Shown: positions 26,231 through 36,397 of the stretch, one piece after another
Numbering within the stretch: position 1 is the first letter of the stretch
How the letters are laid out: each line of letters begins with the position of its first letter
DNA from: Pimelobacter simplex
Lineage (GTDB): Bacteria; Actinomycetota; Actinomycetes; Propionibacteriales; Nocardioidaceae
DNA: 64,000 bases
Assembly (NCBI RefSeq): GCF_024662235.1
Contig: NZ_CP096276.1
Location: forward strand, 3,100,001 to 3,164,000
Direction: 5' to 3'
Translations under genes and position numbers: made by a program
The notes under the pieces: generated by a model
What the model was told of the DNA's origin: nothing
The model's input: the letters and a program-made list of their open reading frames with translations, nothing else
Database searches by the model: none

Positions 26231-27483
26231 GCCGTCGCCACCAGGATCGCGCCGGCGATGCCTTCGAGGAAGGTGCCGACCGTGAACGCCGCGAGCAACA
26301 GCTTGGGCTGCGAGACCGGGATGCTGCCCATGGTCTCGCCGGTGCGCGCGTTGACCGCGATGTAGTGCAGCAAGCCGTTGCTCTCCTGTCGGTAGGAGTA
26401 GAGCCAGACCGGGAGGTACATCGAGACCCAGCGCGAGCCGCCGACGTCGATCTTCTCCTGCTCCCAGCGCACGCCGCGGTCGAAGCGGCCCAGCGAGGCG
26501 CGGACCTCGGAGCGGCCGATCGAGAGCAGCTGCTCCTCGAACACCGGGCGCACCGCCTCGACGTTGACGTCGCGCTTCTCGCTGGTGAAGCCGACGAGAT
26601 AGCTGGCGTTCCACTTCACGGCGTTCTTGGTGTCGAACGGCAGGATCGCGTTGATGATGTTGTTGGTGTTCGCCGGGCCGAACGACGCCCGCTCGGTCGA
26701 GCCCTCGATGGTCAGGTCGTCGACGGTGAAGCTCACCCCGCGCTGGACCTGGTAGACGTCGGCCGCGTAGTAGGTGACGTTGTTGTCGCCCTGCTTCTCG
26801 GTCCAGCGCCGCGTCTGGACCTCGCCCTTGCCCCAGTACTGCGACTCGGCGCGGGCGTCGATGATCAGGTACGGCAGGTAGACGCCCAGGACGTTCTCGG
26901 GGACGAACTCCTTCTTGAACCGCTTGTGCGCGAAGAGCCGCCGCTTCGAGGCGAACTCGCGGATCTTCTCGACCGCCTCGTCCTTGGTCAACCGGAACGG
27001 CAGGACGGCGTCCGGGACGGCGCCGTTGGGGATCTGCTGGTTGACGTTGAGCGTGTGCCGGCACCAGTGGCAGCGCGCGTTGAGCGCGTGCGCGGTGTCG
27101 ACGACGACCTCGGCCCCGCAGGCCTCGCACTTGAAGGTGAGCATCACCGCGGCGTCGGCGGCGATGTCGCCGGCGCCGCTCGCGATGATCGTGCCCTCGA
27201 GCTCGTCGATGCCCTCGCCGAGGCCGAACTCCTCCTCGACGCGCGCCTCCTGCCACTCGTTGCGGCAGAAGAGGCACACGAGCATGCCCGTCGACCCGCG
27301 CAGCTGGACGTCCGTCGAGCCGCACTTGGGACAGCGGTTCAGGCCGTCCTTGAGCGACTCGTTGACAGTCTCGATGCTCGGCGTGGGCTCCGGCTCGGCC
27401 TTGGCGGCCGCCAGCTCCTCCTCCAGCGACAGGGGTGGCCCGTCGAAGGTCGGGTGCTGCGGCTCAGCGGACTCCTGGGACAT
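26227..27483 (-). CDS. zinc-ribbon membrane protein, YdjG/TFIIB-ribbon-like
   Basis: This 418-residue protein has two zinc ribbons: NRCPKCGSTDVQ...VCLFCRNEW (about 34-62) and FKCEACGAEVVV...RCHWCRHTL (about 100-128). A large beta-rich middle follows, then one hydrophobic C-terminal helix (about 394-416). Bacillus subtilis YdjG has a similar ribbon-plus-membrane layout and works with the SPFH protein YdjI to anchor PspA. Here the gene follows an SPFH gene by 1 bp, giving the same pairing, but no PspA gene is in the window. Confidence 0.72.
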   Translation of the reverse strand: MSQESAEPQHPTFDGPPLSLEEELAAAKAEPEPTPSIETVNESLKDGLNRCPKCGSTDVQLRGSTGMLVCLFCRNEWQEARVEEEFGLGEGIDELEGTIIASGAGDIAADAAVMLTFKCEACGAEVVVDTAHALNARCHWCRHTLNVNQQIPNGAVPDAVLPFRLTKDEAVEKIREFASKRRLFAHKRFKKEFVPENVLGVYLPYLIIDARAESQYWGKGEVQTRRWTEKQGDNNVTYYAADVYQVQRGVSFTVDDLTIEGSTERASFGPANTNNIINAILPFDTKNAVKWNASYLVGFTSEKRDVNVEAVRPVFEEQLLSIGRSEVRASLGRFDRGVRWEQEKIDVGGSRWVSMYLPVWLYSYRQESNGLLHYIAVNARTGETMGSIPVSQPKLLLAAFTVGTFLEGIAGAILVATA

Positions 27484-27484
27484 G

Positions 27485-28669
27485 TCAGAGACCGAGCGCC
27501 TTCGCCTTTGCCGCGTCGTAGTCCTCCTGGGTGATGAGGCCGGCGTCGAGCATCTCCTTGGCGCGCTTGAGGACCGCCATCGGGTCGTCGGCGGCCGGGG
27601 CCGCGGGCGCTGCGGGGGCGGCCGGAGCGGCCGGGGCGGCAGCCGGCCGCGCCCGCTGGAGACCGCCCAGGCCCATGCCGCCGGTCGCCATGCCCATGCC
27701 GATCAGGCCGCCGGGGCCGGCGTTCTCGCCCGCCGCCTCGATGCCGGCCGCGACCGACGCCTGGAGGTTGGAGTTGCCCCGCGAGCCGGACAGCGCGTCG
27801 GCACGCTGGACGTTCTTGAGCAGCTCGCGCGTGTTGGCGTCGTACTCGATCGAGATGATCGCGGTCTTGACGATCTCGAGACCGCGGTCGGTGCGCCACT
27901 GGTAGTTCTGCTCGACCGCGGCCGAGAGCGACTGGGCGAACCCGATGGAGTCCTGCTGCAGGCGGGAGATCCGGTTCCCCTTGGCGGGGTCGTTGGTGTA
28001 CATCGAGAACGCCGGCGCGAGCGAGCCGACGACCTCGTTGAACAGCTGCTCCCCCGCCGGGTTGTCCATGTCGGTGAAGTCGAAGTTCGCGCGTCCGCCG
28101 ATCACCTCGGCCGGCACGAAGTTGCGGATGAAGGTCAGCGGGTCGGTGATCTTGAGCGTGTAGGTGCCGCGGGTGATCGCGCCGACCTGGGTGTTGAGGA
28201 AGGCGTCGTCCCAGTAGATCTCCGACTGGGTGCCGAACTTGTTGTTCGGCAGCTCCTTGAGCGTCACGAACACCGCGGTCTGCTGCGCGGAGGGACGCCC
28301 ACCGAACTTGAAGCGCTCCCAGCTCTGCTTGATGATCGAGTCGACCAGGCCGCCGCCGGAGAAGACCGACTGCGAGGCCGGGTCGTCGGAGTTCCAGATG
28401 TAGGCGCCCGGCTCGGCGGCGAACCCGGTGAAGGCGCCGTCCTCGAGCAGGACCAGTCCGTAGCCCTCGGGCACGATGATCTTCGAGCCGTTGGTGATCA
28501 CACCCTCGGACCCGCGGGTGTTGCTGCCGCGTCCGGCGTTCTGCCCCTTGGCCACGGCGGGGAAGACCGCCACGGTCGAGGTGACGCCGTCCGGGACGCC
28601 GTAGAAGTCGAGCCACTGGTCACCGAGCGTGCCGCCGATCGCGCCGATCGCAGCCTGAATGAGTCCCAC
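27485..28669 (-). CDS. SPFH-domain protein with C-terminal SHOCT (YdjI-like)
   Basis: This 394-residue protein of the virion-core/YdjI type has an SPFH domain over about residues 20-270 (IIVPEGYGLVLLEDGAF, YIWNSDDP, LKELPNNKFGTQSEIYWDD), an Ala-Pro linker and a C-terminal SHOCT helix pair (MAVLKRAKEMLDAGLITQEDY). SPFH proteins scaffold membrane microdomains. AAGGAGAT precedes GTG 28669. It leads an operon with the zinc-ribbon protein and probably responds to membrane stress. Confidence 0.82.
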   Translation of the reverse strand: MGLIQAAIGAIGGTLGDQWLDFYGVPDGVTSTVAVFPAVAKGQNAGRGSNTRGSEGVITNGSKIIVPEGYGLVLLEDGAFTGFAAEPGAYIWNSDDPASQSVFSGGGLVDSIIKQSWERFKFGGRPSAQQTAVFVTLKELPNNKFGTQSEIYWDDAFLNTQVGAITRGTYTLKITDPLTFIRNFVPAEVIGGRANFDFTDMDNPAGEQLFNEVVGSLAPAFSMYTNDPAKGNRISRLQQDSIGFAQSLSAAVEQNYQWRTDRGLEIVKTAIISIEYDANTRELLKNVQRADALSGSRGNSNLQASVAAGIEAAGENAGPGGLIGMGMATGGMGLGGLQRARPAAAPAAPAAPAAPAAPAADDPMAVLKRAKEMLDAGLITQEDYDAAKAKALGL

Positions 28670-28809
28670 TTGACGATCTCCTTCACCTGACACGAAAGTG
28701 CGCCCGCAACGCGCGCGGCGCACGACGACACCTGTCCGTCGACCGGACCCGTCAAACCTACAACCTGGGACGGCACCGTCGCGGCGGAACGACGGCTGAA
28801 AAAGCCGGA

Positions 28810-28845
28810 CGGCCGGCGTCCACCCTGGGGTGGACGCCGGCCGTC
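28810..28845 (-). terminator. intrinsic terminator of rpsB-tsf
   Basis: A perfect 16-bp stem (28810-28825 with 28830-28845) and a CTGG loop are followed, on the minus strand, by a run of five Ts. It lies 18 bp after the tsf stop and isolates rpsB-tsf from the SPFH module. Confidence 0.9.
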
Positions 28846-28863
28846 GGTGTGCTCAGTGAGCGA

Positions 28864-29673
28864 TCAGGCGCCGACCTCGAAGCGGGCGAACCGCTTCACG
28901 GTCGTGTTGGCGGCGTCGAGGACGGCCTTGACCGTCTTCTTGCTCTCCGCCACGGACTCCTGCTCGAGCAGGACGATCTCCTTGAAGAAGCCGCCCAGAC
29001 GACCCTCGACGATCTTCGCGACGGCAGCCTCGGGCTTGCCCTCCTCGATCGTCTTCTTGGTCAGGACGTCCTTCTCCGAGGCGACCAGGTCCGCGGGGAC
29101 CTCGTCGCGGGTCAGGTACTGCGCCTTGAGGGCCGCGACCTGCATCGCGGCGCCGCGGGCAGCAGCCTCGTCGCCGTCGAACTCGACGATGACGCCGACC
29201 GCCGGCGGGAGGTCGGCCGCACGCTTGTGCAGGTAGACCGCGACCGGACCGTCGAAGTACGCGACGTTGCCGAGCTCGATCTTCTCGCCGATCGTGATCG
29301 CGAGGTTCTCGACGACCGCACCGACGGTGCTGTCGCCCAGCGGCAGCGCCTTGGCGGACTCGGTGTCCCCGGCCTTGCCCGCGTCGATCGCCTCGACGAT
29401 CTGCTGGGCGGCCTTGATGAACTCCTCGTTCTTGGCGACGAAGTCGGTCTCCGACTTCAGCTCGATCAGCGCGCCGCCGTGGTTGGCGACGAGGCCGGCC
29501 GAGGTCTCGCGCTCGGCGCCCCGGGCAGCAGCCTTGGCCGCACCCTTCACGCGGAGCAGCTCGACCGCCTTGTCGAAGTCGCCGTCGGTCTCGTCGAGCG
29601 CCTTCTTGCAGTCCATCATTCCGGCGCCGGTCAGCTCGCGGAGCTTCTTGACGTCAGCAGCAGTGAAAGCCAT
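28864..29673 (-). CDS. tsf: translation elongation factor Ts
   Basis: EF-Ts is the nucleotide exchange factor for EF-Tu. The 269-residue protein begins with the UBA-like region ([22 protein letters not shown]) followed by the [10 protein letters not shown] core motif and a dimerisation domain. It lies 51 bp after rpsB and ends before a strong terminator. Confidence 0.97.
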   Translation of the reverse strand: MAFTAADVKKLRELTGAGMMDCKKALDETDGDFDKAVELLRVKGAAKAAARGAERETSAGLVANHGGALIELKSETDFVAKNEEFIKAAQQIVEAIDAGKAGDTESAKALPLGDSTVGAVVENLAITIGEKIELGNVAYFDGPVAVYLHKRAADLPPAVGVIVEFDGDEAAARGAAMQVAALKAQYLTRDEVPADLVASEKDVLTKKTIEEGKPEAAVAKIVEGRLGGFFKEIVLLEQESVAESKKTVKAVLDAANTTVKRFARFEVGA

Positions 29674-29724
29674 GGATCCCTTCTTCGGGTCTGAGGGTCA
29701 GGAGGTTCGGTGGTGGGGCGGGGC

Positions 29725-30657
<933 letters not shown>

Positions 30658-30950
30658 GGTGGTTCTCTCCTGTGTGGTTTTCAGTTGGTCCTGTCGTCTG
30701 CGCGCGATCCGACCGTTCTGCCGGGCTCAGCGAGCCCCTCGAACGGACTGAGGATCGACGCCCACGGGCGATCGGGACCGGAGTGGCCCCGTCGTGGTCT
30801 GCGGACGAGCGAATTCCGGCCCAGGGCGGACCGGTACGTCCAGCGTACGGCGTTGGGTGGGGTGGGAGCCAATTGTGGCCTTGGCGGGGCGGGGCGGGGT
30901 GGCGGGTCGGGCGTGTGGCAGGTGGGTCGGGCGGTCGGGTCGGGGCGGGC

Positions 30951-31036
30951 CGTCTCGGCCGTCGCGGCCGTCTCGGGCCGTCTCGGGCCGTCTCGGGCCG
31001 TCTCGGGCCGTCTCGGGCCGTCTCGGCAGCCTCGGC
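30951..31036. repeat. 10-bp tandem repeat upstream of rpsB
   Basis: TCTCGGGCCG is repeated five times without change at 30971-31020, with degenerate copies on both sides (from about 30951 and up to 31036). It lies in the 489-bp spacer between the divergent rpsB and M23 peptidase genes; I see no coding frame in that spacer. The 10-bp period is close to one helical turn. Confidence 0.8.
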
Positions 31037-31146
31037 AGTCACTGAGTCAGCCGCCCGCTCTCCACAGGCGGCTGCCGTGCACAGTTCCTCCACAGGCGTG
31101 GACCACCCCGCTCCCCGGTCCGGCTCATCCGGCCCAGGCTCGATCC

Positions 31147-31911
31147 ATGACTGCGCCCGCTCTCTCCTCCCGCTCCCGGCCCGCTCCCGACTGCACCGCG
31201 CCGACGCGGCGCCTTCTCGCCCCGCGGGTGCTCCTCCTCGCGGTCCTCGCCCTGGTTCCTGCGCTGAGCTTCGCCCTGGGGCCCACGGTTCCCGCTGCTC
31301 CTGCGGCTCCTGCGGCTCCCGCATGGCCGGTTGGGTTGGCCGGTGCGGGGTCGTCATCCGGGCCGCCCGGCTACCGGGATGCCGGAGCGTCGGACCCGAC
31401 CGGGGTCTGGCCCCTCGCCCCGGTCCCCCAGGTCGTGCACGGGTTCGATCCGCCGGACCTCCCCTACGGCGCCGGCCACCGCGGAGTGGACCTCGCCGGC
31501 CACCCCGGACAGCCGGTCCGCTCCGCCCTCCCCGGACAGGTCACCTTCGCCGGCCGGATCGCCGGCCGCGGTGTCGTCGTCGTGGGCCACGGTGCGACCC
31601 GGACGACCTACGAGCCGGTCGCCGCCTCCGCCGACCTCGCCGTCGGCACCCCCGTCGCGGCCGGAGGCGTCCTGGGTCGGCTCGAGCTCGTGGGATCGCA
31701 CTGCCACCCCCACGCATGCCTCCACTGGGGCTGGATCGCCGGCCGGACCTACCTCGACCCGCTGCGGCTCGTCGGCTTCGCTGGACCGGTGCGCCTGCTC
31801 CCGCTCACGGGTGAGAGGCCGGGGTTGGTGGGGCCGGGCAGCACCGGACGTCGTACGGGGGTGGTGGGGGCGCTTGCCCGGCTCGGTGCGGCGGCGATCG
31901 CCAGGCCCTGA
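31147..31911 (+). CDS. secreted M23-family peptidase-like protein
   Basis: This 254-residue protein has an N-terminal signal/anchor (about 21-45) and a LytM-type domain with zinc ligands His111 and Asp115 (GHRGVDLAG) and His193 in CLHWGW. The usual HxH is CLH here, a form I have seen in actinobacterial members at this locus, so activity may be altered. It probably acts on or binds peptidoglycan outside the cell. The start is ATG 31147, and it is divergent from rpsB, as in related genomes. Confidence 0.85.
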   Translation: MTAPALSSRSRPAPDCTAPTRRLLAPRVLLLAVLALVPALSFALGPTVPAAPAAPAAPAWPVGLAGAGSSSGPPGYRDAGASDPTGVWPLAPVPQVVHGFDPPDLPYGAGHRGVDLAGHPGQPVRSALPGQVTFAGRIAGRGVVVVGHGATRTTYEPVAASADLAVGTPVAAGGVLGRLELVGSHCHPHACLHWGWIAGRTYLDPLRLVGFAGPVRLLPLTGERPGLVGPGSTGRRTGVVGALARLGAAAIARP

Positions 31912-31934
31912 TCGAGCGGCCGGGCGTCGCGGGC

Positions 31935-32909
31935 TCAGGCTCGGGGGTGGGCCTGCTGGTAGGCGCGGCGCAGGCGGTCGGTCGTGACGTGCGTGTACCG
32001 CTGGGTCGTCGCCAGAGAGGCGTGGCCCAGGAGCTCCTGGACCGACCGCAAGTCCGCGCCGCCCTCCAGCAGGTGGGTCGCCGCAGTGTGGCGGAGACCG
32101 TGCGGGCCGAGGTCAGGCGCTCCCGGTACGTCGGCGAGGCGGCGGTGCACGAGGGTGCGGACGGCGCGCTGGTCGATGCGGCCTCCGCGGGCGCCGAGGA
32201 AGAGCGCCGGGCCCGAGCCGGTCCGGGCGAGCTGCGGGCGGCCGGCGGCGAGCCAGCGGTCGATGGCGGCGGCGGCCGGGTGGCCGAAGGGAACGGTCCG
32301 CTCCTTGCGGCCCTTGCCGAACACCCGGATGACGTTGCGGTCGCGATCCACGTCGTCGACGTCCAGCCCGCACAGCTCCCCGACGCGGACGCCCGTGGCG
32401 TAGAGGAGCTCGAGCATCGCGACGTCCCGCACGCCGACGGGGCTGCCGTCGTCGGCGAGGCCGGTCGCGGCAGCGATCAGCTCGTTGGCCTCGTCCACGC
32501 GCAGGACGTCCGGCAGCGTGCGGTGCGGCCGGGGCGAGACGAGCGCCGAGCCGACGTCCGTGGGGGTCCGGCCGCTGCGGGCCAGCCATCCGGTGAACAC
32601 CCGGGCGGCGGTGGCGCGGCGGGCGAGCGTCGTACGGGACAGGCCGAGGGATTGCTGCTTGGCCAGCCAGCTGCGCAGGCTGCGGAGGTCCAGCTCGGCA
32701 ATGTCGGTGAGACCGAGGCGGCCGGCGTGGTCGAGCAGGCCCGCGATGTCGCCGAGGTAGGCCTTCACCGAGTGCGGGGCGAGGTCGCGCTCCGCGACGA
32801 GGTGCCGCTCGTAGTCGCCCAGGACCCGGGCGAAGGCCTCGGGCAGCGCGTCCTCGGCCGGGGCGTCGTCCGGCGCTCCGGCGTCCGCGCTGGTCCGCTC
32901 CGTCGCCAC
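31935..32909 (-). CDS. xerC: tyrosine recombinase XerC
   Basis: XerC resolves chromosome dimers at dif with XerD. The 324-residue protein has an N-terminal SAM-like core-binding domain ([26 protein letters not shown]) and a catalytic domain with Arg in ATGVRVGEL, Lys in [38 protein letters not shown] with the nucleophilic Tyr. The start is GTG 32909; in-frame upstream codons look like non-coding sequence. It belongs to the dprA-xerC core cluster rather than to a mobile element. Confidence 0.92.
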   Translation of the reverse strand: MATERTSADAGAPDDAPAEDALPEAFARVLGDYERHLVAERDLAPHSVKAYLGDIAGLLDHAGRLGLTDIAELDLRSLRSWLAKQQSLGLSRTTLARRATAARVFTGWLARSGRTPTDVGSALVSPRPHRTLPDVLRVDEANELIAAATGLADDGSPVGVRDVAMLELLYATGVRVGELCGLDVDDVDRDRNVIRVFGKGRKERTVPFGHPAAAAIDRWLAAGRPQLARTGSGPALFLGARGGRIDQRAVRTLVHRRLADVPGAPDLGPHGLRHTAATHLLEGGADLRSVQELLGHASLATTQRYTHVTTDRLRRAYQQAHPRA

Positions 32910-32967
32910 CTGCCGATCGTAGGCGCCAGCGGCGGTGGGGGCGGCCGGACACGCCTCGGTCGCGATC

Positions 32968-34233
32968 TCACCTTCGCTCGATCCCCTGCGGCCCGAGGCG
33001 CCAGCCTGCGGGCGACCGCTCGACGAAGCCGTCCTGGCGCATCCCCTGGAGCAGCTGCTCGACCTCCTGGGGCGGCAGGCCGGCGACGAGGGCGATCGAG
33101 GAGGTCGGGGCGGGAACGGCGACCGGTACGGCGTCCAGGAGCTGGCGGGCACGCACGGTGAGCCGGTCGCGGGGGCGTTCCGGGCCACGTCGGACGGGCA
33201 CGAGGTCCTCACCGGCCGGGCCGAGCAGCTCGAGCACGTCGGCGCCACCCGTCACCAGGACCGCTCCCCCGCCCCGCAGGAGCTGGTGGACGCCCTCGGA
33301 AGCAGCGCTGGTCAGCGGTCCCGGGGTGCCCATGACGACGCGGTGGAGGCGCTCGGCCCACGATGCCGTGTGGAGCGCGCCGCTGCGCAGCGCCGCCTCG
33401 ACCACGACGGTGCCGCGGCCGAGGGCGGCGATGATCCGGTTGCGGGCGAGGAAGCGGATCTGGAAGGGCGCGGATCCGGGTGGCGCCTCCGACACCACGG
33501 CGTGGTTCTCGGCGAGGTGGGCGAGCAGGGGACGGTGGGCTGCCGGGTAGGCGCGGTCGGCGCCGCAGGCGAGGACCGCGACGGTGGGTGCGCCGGCGCT
33601 CAGGGCGCCGCGGTGGGCGGCGTAGTCGACCCCGAAGGCGGCGCCCGAGACGATCGGGCGGCCGTGGGCGCCGACGACGGCGGCGAGGTCGGCGGCGACC
33701 TGGTCGCCGTACGACGTCGAGGACCGCGCTCCGACGACGGCGACGCTGGCCGCGAGGCGGTCGAGACGCAGGGGGCCGCGGACCCAGAGGCCGACCGGTA
33801 CGTCGCCGCGCTCCTGGAGGGAGCCCGCTCCGGCGAGGTCGTCGAGGGAGGCGGGCCACTCCTCGTCCCCCGGTACGACGAACCGGATGCCGCGCCGCGC
33901 GGACTGCTCGAGCACCCGCTCCGGCTCCACCGTCGCGAGCCGGCCGGCCGCGGCGGCGAACTCCGCGCGGAGCTCGGGGTGCTCGCGCAGGACGTCCAGG
34001 AAGGCGACGCCGCCCAGCTCGCGGGTCAGTGCGAGGCAGCGGACGTCCCCGGGCTCGACGACCAGGCTGATGGTGGCGCGGGCGAGGCGCTCGGCGTCGG
34101 CATCGGCGGTCGCCGGGGCAGCCGCCACGCCGGCCCGGGTCGGCACGGGAGCCACGGGCGGCGTGGGAGCCACGGGCGGCGCGGTCGGCGCGGGCGGCGC
34201 GGCCGCCGGACCGAGGGGATCGACAGCGCTCAC
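32968..34233 (-). CDS. dprA: DNA-processing protein DprA
   Basis: DprA loads RecA on incoming single-stranded DNA during transformation. The 421-residue protein has a Pro/Ala-rich N-terminal extension (about 5-45), a SAM-like region, the Rossmann core with [31 protein letters not shown], and [21 protein letters not shown], and a C-terminal winged helix. Its GTG start overlaps the yifB stop (GTGA). Confidence 0.93.
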   Translation of the reverse strand: MSAVDPLGPAAAPPAPTAPPVAPTPPVAPVPTRAGVAAAPATADADAERLARATISLVVEPGDVRCLALTRELGGVAFLDVLREHPELRAEFAAAAGRLATVEPERVLEQSARRGIRFVVPGDEEWPASLDDLAGAGSLQERGDVPVGLWVRGPLRLDRLAASVAVVGARSSTSYGDQVAADLAAVVGAHGRPIVSGAAFGVDYAAHRGALSAGAPTVAVLACGADRAYPAAHRPLLAHLAENHAVVSEAPPGSAPFQIRFLARNRIIAALGRGTVVVEAALRSGALHTASWAERLHRVVMGTPGPLTSAASEGVHQLLRGGGAVLVTGGADVLELLGPAGEDLVPVRRGPERPRDRLTVRARQLLDAVPVAVPAPTSSIALVAGLPPQEVEQLLQGMRQDGFVERSPAGWRLGPQGIERR

Positions 34234-35903
34234 CGGGCACGCTCCACGTCGCTGGGAACCGCGACGAGCCCGGGCTGAGCCGGAAGGAGATCGGGCTCCG
34301 GCTCGCGGGCCTCGGGCCGCAGCGTCCCCATCTCGAGCGGCAACCCGAACCGCAGCCGGAGCGCCACCTCGACCTCCGCGCGTCCGGGAGTGACGTCGAC
34401 GCCGGTGCGAACTGCGAGGAGGTCCGCGACGGTCCAGGCGAGCCGCTGGACGCGGACGGCGCCGCGGGCGCTGAGGCGGCCGGCGTACATCTCGGCGTCG
34501 ACGAGGCGCTGGGCAGGGGCGGAGACGGGCCAGGTGTCCTTGAGGCGGGGGCTGGGGACCTGGGAGTTGAGGCGCCAGGGGTGGCCGTCGTAGCGGGCGA
34601 GCTGGCGGTCGCGGGCCGCGGTCACCCGAGCACGTACGGCGGCCGAGGGCTCGGGCGGGCGGAAGGGGTCGTGGCTGGCGGGTGAGGCGGGTTGGAGCTG
34701 GCGCAGGACGTCGATGCGGTCGGCGATGGGGCCGGCGGTACGGGCCTGGTAGGCGCGGCGGACGCGTTCGGCGCAGGCGCAACGGTTGGAGCGGGCGTGG
34801 GGGCGCCAGTTGCCGCAGGGGCAGGGGTTGCTGGCGAGGACGAGCAGGCCGGCGGCGGGGAGGGTGACCGACTCGTCGCGGCGGGCGATGGTGATCTCGC
34901 CGCTCTCGAGGGGTTGGCGCAGGGCCTCGATGACGTCGCTGCGGAAGAGCGGGAACTCGTCGAGGAAGAGCACGCCGCAGTGAGCACGGCTCAGCGCTCC
35001 GGGGTGCACCCGGCCGAGGCCGCCGCCGATGATGCTCGCCTTGCTCGCGTCGTGGTGGGGTGCGGCGAAGGGAGGGCGCACGAGCATCCCCTGGCCGGGG
35101 TCGAGGACGCCGGCCAGGGAGTGCAGGGCGGTGAGCTCGAGCGACTCCTCGGTGGTGAGGTCAGGGAGGATCGTCGGGATCCGCTCGGCGAGGCTGGTCT
35201 TGCCGCAGCCCTTGGGGCCGGTCAGCAGGACGGCGTGACCGCCGGCGGCCGCGACCTCGACGGCGTACTTCTCGTCGAGCATGCCGCGCAGGTCGGCGAG
35301 GTCGACCTCGTCGAGGCGCTCGTCGCCGCGCCAGCCGATCAGGTGGGCGCCGGAGAGGGCGGCGACCGGAGGGGCGTCGGGCGGGGGTTCGCCCGCGAGG
35401 AGCGCGACGACCTGGGCGAGCGAGCGCGCGCCGATCACGTCGACGTCGGGGACCATGGCGGCCTCGGCGGCCTGCGGCTCCGGTACGACGACCCGGCGGA
35501 TGCCGCGCTCGGCCGCGGCGAGCGTCATCGGGAGCACCCCGATCGCCGGCCGCAGCCCGCCGGCGAGGGTCAGCTCGCCGAGGAAGACGGTGCCGCGCAG
35601 CGCCTCGTGCTCGACCTGGCCGTCGGCGGCGAGCACGCCCAACGCCATCGCGAGGTCGAACTGGGTGCCGGACTTGGGCAGGTCGGCCGGCGAGAGCAGG
35701 ATCGTCGAGCGCTTGGTGGCGGGCCAGGTGAGGTTGCTGTTGGTGATCGCCATCCGGACCCGGTCGATGCCCTCGCGCAGCGCGGTGTCGGCGCGGCCCA
35801 CGAGGACGACATTGGCCTGGCCGGGCGAGACGTCGGCCTGGACGTCGATGAGGTGGCCGCGGGCTCCGTCGAGCGCGACGCAGCGGGCGGTCGCGAACGG
35901 CAT
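34230..35903 (-). CDS. YifB/ComM family Mg-chelatase-like AAA+ ATPase
   Basis: ComM-type helicases promote branch migration during natural transformation. The 557-residue protein has an N-terminal Lon-like domain (PFATARCVALDGARGHLIDVQ), Walker A GPKGCGKTS, Walker B GVLFLDEFPLF and a Cys cluster (NPCPCGNW...RCACAE). I chose ATG 35903, which overlaps the yraN stop by one base (TGATG). It sits between yraN and dprA, the usual arrangement. Confidence 0.93.
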   Translation of the reverse strand: MPFATARCVALDGARGHLIDVQADVSPGQANVVLVGRADTALREGIDRVRMAITNSNLTWPATKRSTILLSPADLPKSGTQFDLAMALGVLAADGQVEHEALRGTVFLGELTLAGGLRPAIGVLPMTLAAAERGIRRVVVPEPQAAEAAMVPDVDVIGARSLAQVVALLAGEPPPDAPPVAALSGAHLIGWRGDERLDEVDLADLRGMLDEKYAVEVAAAGGHAVLLTGPKGCGKTSLAERIPTILPDLTTEESLELTALHSLAGVLDPGQGMLVRPPFAAPHHDASKASIIGGGLGRVHPGALSRAHCGVLFLDEFPLFRSDVIEALRQPLESGEITIARRDESVTLPAAGLLVLASNPCPCGNWRPHARSNRCACAERVRRAYQARTAGPIADRIDVLRQLQPASPASHDPFRPPEPSAAVRARVTAARDRQLARYDGHPWRLNSQVPSPRLKDTWPVSAPAQRLVDAEMYAGRLSARGAVRVQRLAWTVADLLAVRTGVDVTPGRAEVEVALRLRFGLPLEMGTLRPEAREPEPDLLPAQPGLVAVPSDVERAR

Positions 35904-36268
35904 CAGCACAGCCCCCGGACGTGGTCGACCACCGCGGGTCCGCGCTCGGGGCGCAGGACCGCGACGAGGTCGATGCGGAGACCCGCCGGCCGCAGGCCCC
36001 GCTCGCGGGCCCAGCGCTCCCCCAGCCGCTGGAGCCGGGCGAGCTTGGCCGCGGTGACCGCCTCGTGCGGGGAGCCGGCGACCAGCGAGGAGCGGGTCTT
36101 GACCTCGCAGACCACGAGGACCGGTCCGTCGCGCAGGACGAGGTCGAGCTCGCCCTCGTCGCAGCGCCAGTTGCGCTCGAGCACCACCAGCCCGAGGTCA
36201 CCGAGGTGGCGGGCCGCCACCGCTTCGCCGTATGCCCCGATCGCGTGCCGGGCTTGTGCTGTCGTCAT
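35903..36268 (-). CDS. YraN family (UPF0102) endonuclease-like protein
   Basis: This 121-residue protein has the Holliday-junction-resolvase-like core: GAYGEAVAARHLGDLG, NWRCDEGELDLVLRDG and VVCEVKTRSS with catalytic-type Asp, Glu and Lys residues. The molecular function of YraN is not settled. It precedes yifB and dprA in a conserved set. Confidence 0.92.
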   Translation of the reverse strand: MTTAQARHAIGAYGEAVAARHLGDLGLVVLERNWRCDEGELDLVLRDGPVLVVCEVKTRSSLVAGSPHEAVTAAKLARLQRLGERWARERGLRPAGLRIDLVAVLRPERGPAVVDHVRGLC

Positions 36269-36397
36269 GCCCCCAGCGTCGGCGGGGAGGGCGCGGGCGG
36301 CACAGGGGCCGGTGCGGACCTGGGGAGAGAACGTCCCGGGAGCGGGGGCTGTGGACGGGAGGTGGCGAGGTCCGGGACGGGTGGGGCGGGTGGGACG

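Noticed and set aside
30951..31036. Possible CRISPR array
   Set aside because: Units are only 10 bp, adjacent and without spacers, and no cas genes are nearby.
31935..32909. Tyrosine recombinase as integrase of the rlmN-linked insert
   Set aside because: It lies in the conserved dprA-xerC-M23-rpsB order and matches housekeeping XerC; it is 14 kb away from the insert.
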